NCBI GenBank assembly: GCA_030596365.1
Contig: JAUVKG010000046.1
Span: 1-11,327, forward strand
Reading direction: 5' to 3'
Origin: Chlamydiota bacterium
Lineage (GTDB): Bacteria > Auribacterota > UBA3054 > B51-G9
Length of the DNA: 11,327 nt
Made by a program: the position numbers and the translations under genes. Shown piece by piece: positions 1 through 6,117 of the stretch. Numbering within the stretch: position 1 is the stretch's first letter; each line of letters begins with the position of its first letter. The notes beneath the pieces were generated by a model. The model was not told the origin of the DNA, ran no database searches, and saw only the letters and a list, made by a program, of their open reading frames with translations.

Positions 1-50
1 CCAAGCGCCTAAAAATTAATGAAAACCGGCGCGAAAGCAAACTAAAATGA
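1..50 (+). CDS. C-terminal tail of an upstream gene, partial
   Basis: Reading frame 3 is open from the window edge to a TGA at 48-50 and encodes a short basic tail (KRLKINENRRESKLK). The stop overlaps the trpF start as ATGA, the usual arrangement for translationally coupled genes. A neighbouring tryptophan gene such as trpC is plausible from context, but the visible residues carry no recognisable motif, so the identity is open. The frame could also be fortuitous because only 15 codons are visible. Confidence 0.45.
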   Translation, partial: KRLKINENRRESKLK

Positions 51-673
51 TTTTTGTAAAAATATGCGGAATCACAAGGCTTAAAGACGCAATAATTGCG
101 GCCGACCTAGGCGCGCGTGCGTTAGGATTTAATTTTTATAAAAAATCAAAAAGATACATTCAACCTAAAAAAGCAGTTAAAATAATTGAACAGTTACCCG
201 GGCATATTTTAAAAGTTGGTTTGTTTGTAAATTCACCTAAAGATGAAATTGAAAATATAAATTCAAGGCTTGATCTTGATTTATTACAGTTTCACGGTGA
301 TGAGCCACCGAATTTTTGTGAAAAATGGGGTGATAAAGTTATTCGGGCTTTTAGAATTGAAAGTGAAAATCAACTTGAAGAAATAAAAAAATATTCATTC
401 GCAAGAATGATAATCATTGACGCAGCAATTGCCGGACGATTTGGTGGAACGGGTGAATTATCGGATTGGGATCTTGCTGTTAAAGCAAAAAAATATGGTA
501 TCCCGCTACTACTCGCCGGCGGATTAACACCTAAAAATGTCAGCGAAGCAATTCAAAGAGTAAAACCTTTCGGTGTTGATGTTGCAGGCGGAGTAGAAAG
601 TTCTCCTGGAATAAAAGACAAAGAAAAGATAAGAGCATTTATGCATTCTGTGCGCAGGGGGCAGGGACATTAG
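47..673 (+). CDS. trpF: Phosphoribosylanthranilate isomerase
   Basis: Cytosolic (beta/alpha)8 enzyme that converts N-(5-phosphoribosyl)anthranilate to CdRP, an Amadori rearrangement in tryptophan synthesis. At 208 residues it has normal family length. The opening KICGIT carries the catalytic cysteine (Cys7), QFHGDE is at 81-86, the general-acid aspartate is Asp125, GGTG is at 133-136, and the phosphate-binding stretches are LLLAGGLTPKNV (154-165) and GVDVAGGVESSPGIKD (176-191). The commonest form of the last motif has SSGVE, so AGGVE is a mild variant. The ATG overlaps the stop of the preceding frame (ATGA), and no separate Shine-Dalgarno site is evident, which suggests coupled translation. 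The last residues (RRGQGH) and the stop lie in a perfect hairpin, so the C-terminus may have been extended by repeat sequence. Function is very likely; only the extreme C-terminus looks unusual. Confidence 0.97.
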   Translation: MIFVKICGITRLKDAIIAADLGARALGFNFYKKSKRYIQPKKAVKIIEQLPGHILKVGLFVNSPKDEIENINSRLDLDLLQFHGDEPPNFCEKWGDKVIRAFRIESENQLEEIKKYSFARMIIIDAAIAGRFGGTGELSDWDLAVKAKKYGIPLLLAGGLTPKNVSEAIQRVKPFGVDVAGGVESSPGIKDKEKIRAFMHSVRRGQGH

Positions 674-680
674 TCCCTGC
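661..680 (+). terminator. Perfect hairpin spanning the trpF stop codon
   Basis: GCAGGGAC (661-668) pairs perfectly with GTCCCTGC (673-680) around an ATTA loop, and the TAG stop at 671-673 lies at the loop. No T-tract follows directly, so this is not a classical intrinsic terminator. It may be part of a dispersed repeat or act with the second hairpin at 686-710 to end or protect the trpF transcript. Confidence 0.5.
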
Positions 681-685
681 TGAGG

Positions 686-710
686 AAATTTGCTTCTTTG
701 TCGCAAATTT
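686..710 (+). terminator. Second hairpin downstream of trpF, T-rich 3' side
   Basis: AAATTTGC (686-693) pairs perfectly with GCAAATTT (703-710) around a 9-nt loop and is followed by ATTTTCT. The stem is AT-rich, so this would be a weak terminator alone. It begins 6 nt after the first hairpin. The rest of the 674-824 gap shows no gene or clear promoter. Confidence 0.4.
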
Positions 711-824
711 ATTTTCTATGTGTTTACATGCTAATTATTCGCTAAGTAAACTTCGAGCAGCAAGCATTTTAATGAATTTAATATAACGTGACAAATAAGT
801 TTATTAAAACTAATCGGTCTAATA

Positions 825-1049
825 ATGAATGTTGAATTAATGAACAAACGGATCTGGGTGAAAGGAATTCTTGTTGAATGCCCTCTCGGCAAACCTTTGA
901 CCGACTGTCCGGCAAATGCTTTAAGAAATTTGCCACTTGAAGAGCTCATAAAAGCAGTGAACGATATGACGGCAGATCAGCTTGAAATGGTAATTAAATA
1001 CCACAACGATTGTATGGAAGAAAGATTAAAACGATATAATAAGGTTTAA
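825..1049 (+). CDS. Small Cys-containing protein of unknown function
   Basis: A 74-residue protein without a signal peptide or membrane segment. It has a CP-LG-KPLTD-CP segment with Cys19 and Cys28, a helical LPLEELIKAV region, a DQLEMVIKYHNDC segment with His60 and Cys63, and a basic tail. C-x8-C followed by H-x2-C could bind a metal, but that is inference. I do not recognise the family with certainty. The gene lies between trpF and a hybrid kinase, is closed by hairpins at 1060-1092, and has coding-like composition with amphipathic helices. ATG825 is taken as the start; ATG840 is an alternative that gives 69 residues. Neither has a convincing Shine-Dalgarno site. Confidence 0.7.
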   Translation: MNVELMNKRIWVKGILVECPLGKPLTDCPANALRNLPLEELIKAVNDMTADQLEMVIKYHNDCMEERLKRYNKV

Positions 1050-1059
1050 GAAACCCCCC

Positions 1060-1092
1060 GCTCTTCGAGCCCCCCTCCTTTATAAGGCGGGG
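1060..1092 (+). repeat. Paired hairpins in the spacer before the hybrid kinase
   Basis: The first hairpin is GCTC-TTC-GAGC (1060-1070). The second pairs CCCC-T-CCTT (1072-1080) with AAGG-C-GGGG (1084-1092) around a TAT loop, giving eight pairs with one mismatch. C-runs precede each. No T-tract follows (AGTTAATAG), so factor-independent termination is uncertain. The GC-rich block contrasts with the AT-rich surroundings and looks like a dispersed palindromic repeat placed 10 nt after the small gene's stop. Confidence 0.5.
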
Positions 1093-1143
1093 AGTTAATA
1101 GATAAACATCCGATTTAATAAAAATCAAGAAAAATAATTTACA

Positions 1144-2703
1144 ATGAACACTCCTGAAAGATATCAAGAAAATGATAAATACAGGTTTTTTTTCGAAAAG
1201 TCTGCTGACGCAATGCTCGTCATTGAAGGTTATAAGTTTGTTGACTGCAACAAAGCTGCTGTACAAATGCTTCAATATGATAACAAATCAGAAATGATAA
1301 ATATAAATCCTGCAGAATTATCTCCCGAATACCAACCTGACGGAAAAAATTCTGAAGTTAAAGCGAAAGAAATAATGGATATTGCTTACGAAAAAGGTTC
1401 TTATTTGTTTGAATGGATACACAAGACAAAAAGTGGAGAAGAAATTCCTATAGAAGTATCATTAACCGCAATATCAACTGAAAACAAAAAAATTCTTCAT
1501 ACTGTATGGAGAAATATATCCGTAAGGAAAAACGCTGAAAAAGAACGTAATAAGCTAAAACAAAAGCTCTACATTTCACAGAAAATGGAGGCTATTGGCT
1601 TGATGGCCGGAGGGGTTGCCCATGATTTAAATAATATTCTTTCCGGAATAGTAACTTATCCGGAAGTTTTGATGTATAATTTACCTCCGGACAGTTCTAT
1701 GCATAAGTCGCTAAAAATCATTATGGAATCCGGAGAGCGTGCTGCGGCAATTGTAGCTGATCTTTTAACTGTTGCCCGTGGAATTGCGGCATCAAAAAAA
1801 ACATGTGAATTAAACAAACTTATAGCCGATCATTTAACATCACCGGAACAGATATATTTAAAAAAGCAAAATCCAAACGTAACTCTCAACATTAATTTAA
1901 CGACAGAAGTATTAATGATAAATTGCTCACCAATTCATATAAACAAATCTATTATGAATCTTCTGGTTAATGCGTACGACGCAGTAAACAGCAATGGTAT
2001 TATTAAGATAACAACTACAAGAAAATATTTAAATAACCCGGTGAGAAGTTATGATAATATTAAAAAAGGTTATTACGCTATATTAACTGTAGAGGATGAC
2101 GGAATTGGCATTTCTAATGAAGATATAGACCGAATATTTGAACCTTTCTACACAAAAAAAATCCTTGGCCGAAGTGGAACCGGACTCGGTTTATCTATTG
2201 TATGGAATACAGTTGAAGATCACAATGGATACATTGATATATCCACCGGTCAATTTGGAACTACATTTAATTTATACCTCCCTACAGCAGACAATCCTGA
2301 TATCAACGTAACGCCGGGAACAGTTAACGCAAATTACGCTGGAAACAAAGAGAGAATTTTAATAATTGATGACGAGCTTATACAACGTGATCTTCTTTGC
2401 AGTATTTTATCAATGCTCAATTATTTACCGGTTGCCGTGTCGAGTGGAGAAGAAGCAATTGAATATTTAAAAAGCAATTCTGCTGAATTAATTATTCTTG
2501 ATATGATTTTGGGCAAAGGATTGAATGGCAAAGAAACTTACGAAAGAATTATTGTATTTCATCCGGGACAAAAAGCAATAATTGTCAGCGGTTACTCCAA
2601 CAATTCAGATGTTATAGAAACTCAATCGTTAGGTGCGGGAGCATTTATCAGTAAGCCTTATAATATCAAAACAATTAGTAAAACGATTCAGGAAGCATTA
2701 TGA
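1144..2703 (+). CDS. PAS-domain hybrid sensor histidine kinase with C-terminal receiver
   Basis: A 519-residue soluble hybrid kinase of the phosphorelay type; I see no transmembrane segment or signal peptide. Domains in order: a PAS sensor at about 14-128 (DAMLVIEGYKFVDCNKAA at the start, ending in the VWRNISVRK linker); a dimerisation/phosphoacceptor domain with His160 in GGVAHDLNNILSG; and a GHKL ATPase with N box around Asn276 (NLLVNAYDA), G1 VEDDGIGIS (316-324), F box IFEPFYTKK (331-339) and G2 GTGLGLSIV (345-353). A receiver follows at about 403-519, with acidic pair Asp409/Asp410, phosphoacceptor Asp453 and Lys504 in SKPY. All catalytic residues are present, so it should be active. The cytosolic PAS ligand is unknown. 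No dedicated response regulator is adjacent, so output probably goes to an unlinked phosphotransferase or regulator. The gene ends 3 bp from the oppositely oriented phosphoesterase fusion. Confidence 0.95.
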   Translation: MNTPERYQENDKYRFFFEKSADAMLVIEGYKFVDCNKAAVQMLQYDNKSEMININPAELSPEYQPDGKNSEVKAKEIMDIAYEKGSYLFEWIHKTKSGEEIPIEVSLTAISTENKKILHTVWRNISVRKNAEKERNKLKQKLYISQKMEAIGLMAGGVAHDLNNILSGIVTYPEVLMYNLPPDSSMHKSLKIIMESGERAAAIVADLLTVARGIAASKKTCELNKLIADHLTSPEQIYLKKQNPNVTLNINLTTEVLMINCSPIHINKSIMNLLVNAYDAVNSNGIIKITTTRKYLNNPVRSYDNIKKGYYAILTVEDDGIGISNEDIDRIFEPFYTKKILGRSGTGLGLSIVWNTVEDHNGYIDISTGQFGTTFNLYLPTADNPDINVTPGTVNANYAGNKERILIIDDELIQRDLLCSILSMLNYLPVAVSSGEEAIEYLKSNSAELIILDMILGKGLNGKETYERIIVFHPGQKAIIVSGYSNNSDVIETQSLGAGAFISKPYNIKTISKTIQEAL

Positions 2704-2706
2704 GCC

Positions 2707-5298
2707 TTAATATCGGTAGTCAAATCTTCTGTTTGGGGCGCTATCACCGCTTACAGAGAATTCAATTATATCGTTTTTTTTCTGAATGTTATCTGCCCAG
2801 TGAAAATCAAATGCAATTACAGAAGAAGTCATTCCAATAATTTCGCGTGGGATTTTTACTTCAAACTCATTGTCCGAATATTTGTAGTTTACATTACCGA
2901 CTGTTTTCCAATTCCAACCGTTTTTTGTTTTTTTAACAGTTGTTGTTTCACTATTAAGAACGTTTCCGTTTACAATAAAATCATAACCTTCCCATCCCGT
3001 TTTTTTGTTTTGGTCGGTGTCAATAAATAGCATCATCCAATTTTTATCTGTATGCGGAGTGAGGGAATCGCGGGTAGTTACATAAAAATAAATGTTGCTT
3101 TCATCATAAGAAACTTTTGAAGCGATTATATCGTTTCTGCCGGTTTTATTTGTGTAATGAGTTTTACCGTATCCTCGAAAATCACGATGAGTTGTGTCAC
3201 CGAGGGTATCACGGAATTCCGGACGCACATTTTTCCACTCTTCAAATTTTCCATCGATCAAGATTAATTTAGGCGGGGTTGCTTTTTCAGGTTTACGTAC
3301 TCCTTTGTATTTTCTTATATTAGCGATAAGCTGATAATAATAGTTATCAGTATGTCCGCCTTTCATAGGTTCAATATCGCGACTGTATTCATGGTCATAT
3401 TGGTCGACGAACAGTGCATCAGGATAGTAACTGTCTTTCTTAGCGGTATATTTGTACCATTCAAGAAACCGTCCCATTACCCATTCGTTCCATCCGGTTA
3501 TAAAAATGAATTCCGGATTTATTTTATGAGCTTTTCCCCATTGTTCCTGAAAATTATAGCCGTAATTCACGGCGTTTTTTCGCGTATCTTTTTTGCCATT
3601 ATGCCAACTTCTTCCCATTGCGCCTTCCTTGCAACTCATACAAGCCAAATCATTATTCATGGCGTTTTGTGCCACGCCAACCGCCATTTGCTCTGCATTA
3701 CCTTCAGAATTATAAAAAACATGTTGAGGATACACGTTTAACCAACTCCATTGATTAGATTCCCATGGTTTAGCAAAATAGCTTCCAAGACACCATCTGA
3801 AAGTAAAGAAATTTGATATAACAGGATTATCTTTAAAATAAGTAGGATTGGCAAGAATCAACGGTTTACCTTTCCATATAAACCACAAATCTTTATATAA
3901 TCCTTTTCCGTAAAAGTTTGTAGCAAGTTTATTTATTACTGTTGTCGGATCGCCGAATGGAGTTAAGAAGGCGATTTGCGGTGTTTTCCCGCCTTCATCT
4001 CTTATTTGCTTATATGTTTTGCATAATGCCATGTATTCATCACGAAAAGTAAACGGCGGATTACTCGTATCAAAAAGCACCACATCAACGCCCGCGTCAA
4101 CAAGCATTGATGCATGTTTACGATTAATATAGGGATCTGTATTAACATAATAGCCGAGTTCGGGTTCACCCCAGTGATGAGTACCTAAAGGTCCCCATTT
4201 AGGTGACTTACCGGTTTGTTTTGATTCAGCGACAATTTTTGTTACATCATAAGGCCCCCCATGCTTAGTGTGATGCCATGTCCAATAAAAAATCCCGATA
4301 AACTTATTCGATTTTGTCTGACCGCAATCATCATAACCCGGAAGTTTTCTTCCGAGGGCGTCAGTTGCGACCCATGTATCGCTGAAAAGATCCCGTTTGA
4401 CAAGTTTTTCTTCTATTTTTTTAATATCTAGAGGTACGAGTTTATGTTTTAATGTAGTACAGGCATCTTGGCTGTCATTTTTTTTGCCTGCATTGCATTC
4501 CCAAATTCTGAATCCTAAAGGTCGGCCATCAAAGTTCCGGCAAGTAGTTTCTCCGTTCACAAACTTTATGCCATTGTATTCATTAATAATTTTTCTATGA
4601 GTATGTCCTCCAAGAACGGCAATCACGCCATTTTTTTCGAATAAATCCAACAGTTTTTTTCTTGTTTCCCGTGGAAGATTGAAGTATTCATTTGTTTCAT
4701 CCGGATTCTCTAAAAACACTGGATAATGTTGTAGAATAACCACCGGATTTTTTTCTTTTTTAGCCGAAGCCAAAGTTTTTTCCAACCATAGATCCTGCTT
4801 CTCTGTTTCACCTTCAACGGGCGATTTCCAAAGTTGTGAATTTACAACAATAAAAGTAATTCCTTTATTCTTGAATGAATAATAATCTTTTCCTATAATT
4901 TTCCGGTAACGATTTAATGTAGCTATAGTAGGATTGTTTCCAACATCATGATTTCCTGAAACCAGATAAGACGGCACAGTAAATTTTGAATTTACTTCCT
5001 TAAAATCTGAAAAAGATTGGTCGTCCGGGGAATTAACCAGATCACCGCAAACAACCACAAAATCGGGATTAAGTTCATTAATTTTTTCTACTGATTGTTT
5101 AAAAGCTTCAACATCGTGTCGATAACTTTTCCCGAATCCGAGTTGAGTATCACAGATTTGGGCGAAAGAAAAAGTGTTAGAATTTCCGGCAATCGAAATA
5201 CCGGAAAAAAGGAGAGAGATAAGAAGTAATCGGCCCAGACATACGCCGGGCGCTAACGCGTAATCGGAAATTGGTAATTGGAGAAATAAGTTTTTCAT
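2707..5298 (-). CDS. Exported metallophosphoesterase / GH99-like / CBM9-like fusion protein
   Basis: 863 residues in at least three parts. A hydrophobic stretch at about 22-38 (LGRLLLISLLFSGISIAG) looks like a signal peptide, so the protein is probably exported. A calcineurin-like phosphoesterase follows at about 43-270: DTQ (50-52, the D-x-Q variant seen in CPPED1-like enzymes), GDLVN (85-89), GNHD (115-118), His191 in QHYP and GHTH (231-234), so the two-metal site looks complete. Residues about 308-665 resemble GH99/GH71-like (WbsX-type) barrels: WVATDALGRKLP, GIFYWTWHH (335-343), VDVVLFDTSN (404-413) and ITGWNEW (600-606) with candidate acid Glu605. Residues about 676-863 resemble a CBM9-like sugar-binding domain (IDGKFEEWKNV, LFIDTDQNKKTGWEG). 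Together this suggests breakdown or remodelling of a phosphorylated or alpha-linked glycan, but the substrate is unknown. ATG5298 has no Shine-Dalgarno site and is preceded by a heptamer repeat tract. The first 22 residues look repeat-derived, so the real start could differ. Confidence 0.9.
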   Translation of the reverse strand: MKNLFLQLPISDYALAPGVCLGRLLLISLLFSGISIAGNSNTFSFAQICDTQLGFGKSYRHDVEAFKQSVEKINELNPDFVVVCGDLVNSPDDQSFSDFKEVNSKFTVPSYLVSGNHDVGNNPTIATLNRYRKIIGKDYYSFKNKGITFIVVNSQLWKSPVEGETEKQDLWLEKTLASAKKEKNPVVILQHYPVFLENPDETNEYFNLPRETRKKLLDLFEKNGVIAVLGGHTHRKIINEYNGIKFVNGETTCRNFDGRPLGFRIWECNAGKKNDSQDACTTLKHKLVPLDIKKIEEKLVKRDLFSDTWVATDALGRKLPGYDDCGQTKSNKFIGIFYWTWHHTKHGGPYDVTKIVAESKQTGKSPKWGPLGTHHWGEPELGYYVNTDPYINRKHASMLVDAGVDVVLFDTSNPPFTFRDEYMALCKTYKQIRDEGGKTPQIAFLTPFGDPTTVINKLATNFYGKGLYKDLWFIWKGKPLILANPTYFKDNPVISNFFTFRWCLGSYFAKPWESNQWSWLNVYPQHVFYNSEGNAEQMAVGVAQNAMNNDLACMSCKEGAMGRSWHNGKKDTRKNAVNYGYNFQEQWGKAHKINPEFIFITGWNEWVMGRFLEWYKYTAKKDSYYPDALFVDQYDHEYSRDIEPMKGGHTDNYYYQLIANIRKYKGVRKPEKATPPKLILIDGKFEEWKNVRPEFRDTLGDTTHRDFRGYGKTHYTNKTGRNDIIASKVSYDESNIYFYVTTRDSLTPHTDKNWMMLFIDTDQNKKTGWEGYDFIVNGNVLNSETTTVKKTKNGWNWKTVGNVNYKYSDNEFEVKIPREIIGMTSSVIAFDFHWADNIQKKNDIIEFSVSGDSAPNRRFDYRY
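5254..5281. repeat. 7-bp repeat units inside the fusion gene's N-terminal coding region
   Basis: On the + strand the units TAACGCG, TAATCGG, AAATTGG and TAATTGG follow one another without gaps (consensus W-A-A-N-Y-G-G, first unit divergent). On the - strand they encode the non-hydrophobic LPISDYALA part ahead of the signal core. A GC-rich stretch (CGCCGGGCGC) adjoins at 5244-5253. Tandem 7-bp units in a frame of 3 are unexpected for a coding region and suggest that an intergenic repeat was absorbed. Confidence 0.5.
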
Positions 5299-5305
5299 GA
5301 TGTTT

Positions 5306-5382
5306 GTTATTCGTTAATCGTTAATCGTTAATTGTTATTCGTTAATTTTACCACGCGATTCGCGTGGTGTTATTCGTTATTA
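5306..5382 (-). repeat. Heptamer tract NN-W-TAAC upstream of the phosphoesterase fusion
   Basis: On the + strand the 81-bp spacer reads as consecutive 7-bp units GTTAWNN: six from 5306 to 5347 and two from 5369 to 5382. The last unit includes the nuclease gene's stop codon. On the transcribed strand each unit carries TAAC. The two blocks are separated by exactly 21 bp (three units), so the phase is kept across the palindromic insert. The tract ends 7 bp before the ATG of the fusion gene. It is the same family as the tract before pyrE. Confidence 0.85.
5350..5368. repeat. Perfect palindrome inside the heptamer tract
   Basis: ACCACGCG (5350-5357) and CGCGTGGT (5361-5368) form a perfect 8-bp inverted repeat around ATT. 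It lies 12-30 bp beyond the nuclease gene's stop on the - strand. It could be a transcript-stabilising or attenuating hairpin between the two genes, or an independent palindromic repeat. No T-tract follows on the - strand in classical form. Confidence 0.7.
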
Positions 5383-5916
5383 CTTCCATCCACCGAGTTT
5401 TTTACTTTTGGCACTATTTTCCAATTTTTTTAATTGTTTCGAAATAACATTAGCATTCTTACCTTTAGGATGGTTTACACGCATTCCGTAAATCCGCGCG
5501 AGACCGTTAGAAACCAGCAGTTCAGCAAGATTCTCACCCGAAGCTGTTTTAACGAAAGCAAAATATCGCGGTATTTTACTTGATCCTTTGGCATCATCCC
5601 ATTTAGTAAACACGGTAAATTTTCTTTTTAAATTATCAGCTGAAAATTTTTTTGCTTTTTTGCCGATCTTTATTGCTGCTTTGGTTGATATTTTCCAATA
5701 TTTTGCCTGTTCTTTAACGCGATTTTTGTATTTTAAATTTGTTTCCGGAGTATCCACAAAATACAGGCGAAAAATATACTCTTTCCCTTTATAAGAAATA
5801 TGGAAACTATCTCCATCATTGTAAGAATTGGTCATAAGTTTACACTTACCCAACACTTCCCATTTTTCAGCTGAGACTAACAGTGGGATCATTAATATTA
5901 ATATTAATATTTTCAT
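5380..5916 (-). CDS. Secreted thermonuclease-like (SNase fold) protein
   Basis: 178 residues from ATG5916. A TTG two codons upstream is a less likely start. A short signal peptide (MKILILILMIPLLVSA, cleavage probably before EKW) predicts export. The SNase OB fold follows: NDGDS (33-37) with Asp36 matching staphylococcal nuclease Asp21, FRLYFVDTPET (49-59) with Arg50, Asp55, Thr56 and Glu58 matching Arg35, Asp40, Thr41 and Glu43, and Arg117 in PRYFAFV in the place of Arg87. The GENLAELLVSNGLARIYG segment (127-144) is typical of the family. All key residues are present, so Ca-dependent phosphodiester cleavage of extracellular nucleic acid is likely, perhaps for nutrient scavenging. The insert KYKNRVKEQAKYWKIS and the Lys-rich tail are usual for bacterial members. 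The gene has its own promoter and possible operator and may be co-transcribed with the phosphoesterase fusion 81 bp downstream. Confidence 0.93.
   Translation of the reverse strand: MKILILILMIPLLVSAEKWEVLGKCKLMTNSYNDGDSFHISYKGKEYIFRLYFVDTPETNLKYKNRVKEQAKYWKISTKAAIKIGKKAKKFSADNLKRKFTVFTKWDDAKGSSKIPRYFAFVKTASGENLAELLVSNGLARIYGMRVNHPKGKNANVISKQLKKLENSAKSKKLGGWK
5890..5912 (-). repeat. (ATATTA)n hexamer repeat in the nuclease signal peptide
   Basis: Just over three copies of a 6-bp unit encode the alternating ILILIL core of the signal peptide. Because 6 is a multiple of 3, slippage would lengthen or shorten the hydrophobic core without breaking the frame. Confidence 0.6.
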
Positions 5917-5944
5917 AAACAATATTATATCAAATATTGTTTAT
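5915..5944. promoter_or_regulatory. Candidate operator: perfect 12-bp inverted repeat at the nuclease promoter
   Basis: ATAAACAATATT (5915-5926) and AATATTGTTTAT (5933-5944) are exact reverse complements with a 6-bp spacer. The repeat overlaps the proposed -10 box and reaches into the ATG of the nuclease gene. This is where a dimeric repressor would block transcription. AT-rich palindromes can arise by chance, but 12 perfect pairs at this position is notable. The cognate regulator is not identifiable here. Confidence 0.6.
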
Positions 5945-5953
5945 TAATGTTAA
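5924..5953 (-). promoter_or_regulatory. Sigma70-type promoter of the nuclease gene
   Basis: On the - strand, TTAACA (5953-5948, five of six matches to the -35 consensus) lies 18 bp from TATAAT (5929-5924, perfect -10). The predicted transcript start near 5917 would leave essentially no leader before ATG5916, which agrees with the absence of a Shine-Dalgarno site. Confidence 0.6.
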
Positions 5954-5976
5954 TTTGATTTTATAAAATTCAAATT
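5952..5976. repeat. Near-perfect palindrome in the divergent intergenic region
   Basis: AATTTGA (5952-5958) and TCAAATT (5970-5976) flank the self-complementary core TTTTATAAAA, with one unpaired T at 5969. It lies between the two divergent promoters, upstream of the + strand -35 box and beside the - strand -35 box, so it could be a second regulator site. It could also be chance in an AT-rich spacer. Confidence 0.4.
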
Positions 5977-5990
5977 CCTGAATACTCATC

Positions 5991-6019
5991 TTGTATTAGA
6001 AATGCGTCTTTGGTATAAT
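5991..6019 (+). promoter_or_regulatory. Extended -10 sigma70-type promoter for the hydrolase-ispG operon
   Basis: TTGTAT (5991-5996) lies 17 bp from a perfect TATAAT (6014-6019), which is preceded by TGG, giving an extended -10. Transcription would start near 6026 and leave an untranslated leader of about 90 nt before ATG6118. A second TATAAT at 6036-6041 lacks a matching -35. Confidence 0.65.
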
Positions 6020-6089
6020 AACAAAGATTTTAAAGTATAATTTTAAACATACATCTCTGTTCACGAAGCAAATTTATTTCTGCGGAATT

Positions 6090-6095
6090 AAGGAG
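6090..6095 (+). promoter_or_regulatory. Strong but distant Shine-Dalgarno AAGGAG
   Basis: AAGGAG lies 22 nt before ATG6118, well beyond normal spacing. No ATG, GTG or TTG stands at normal distance in any useful frame; the codon 7 nt downstream in frame is ATA6103. Either an RNA fold brings the site closer or the site is not used. Confidence 0.45.
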
Positions 6096-6117
6096 ATTAT
6101 TTATATATCAATTAATT

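Noticed and set aside
994..1275. Minus-strand frame across the small gene and kinase start
   Set aside because: It crosses the hairpin repeat, overlaps two better genes and has no recognisable features.
2701..2709. Possible frameshift or fusion between the kinase and the phosphoesterase
   Set aside because: The genes converge on opposite strands, 3 bp apart, and both end with complete C-terminal domains.
2800..3741. Plus-strand open frames opposite the phosphoesterase fusion
   Set aside because: They lack family motifs and lie inside a well-supported - strand gene; they are antisense shadows.
5917..5922. TTG start two codons before the nuclease ATG
   Set aside because: The predicted transcript starts at about 5917, and ATG5916 gives a normal signal peptide.
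6026..6117. Riboswitch in the hydrolase-ispG leader
   Set aside because: The ~90-nt leader is AT-rich and shows no conserved aptamer-like core or terminator/anti-terminator pair that I can recognise.
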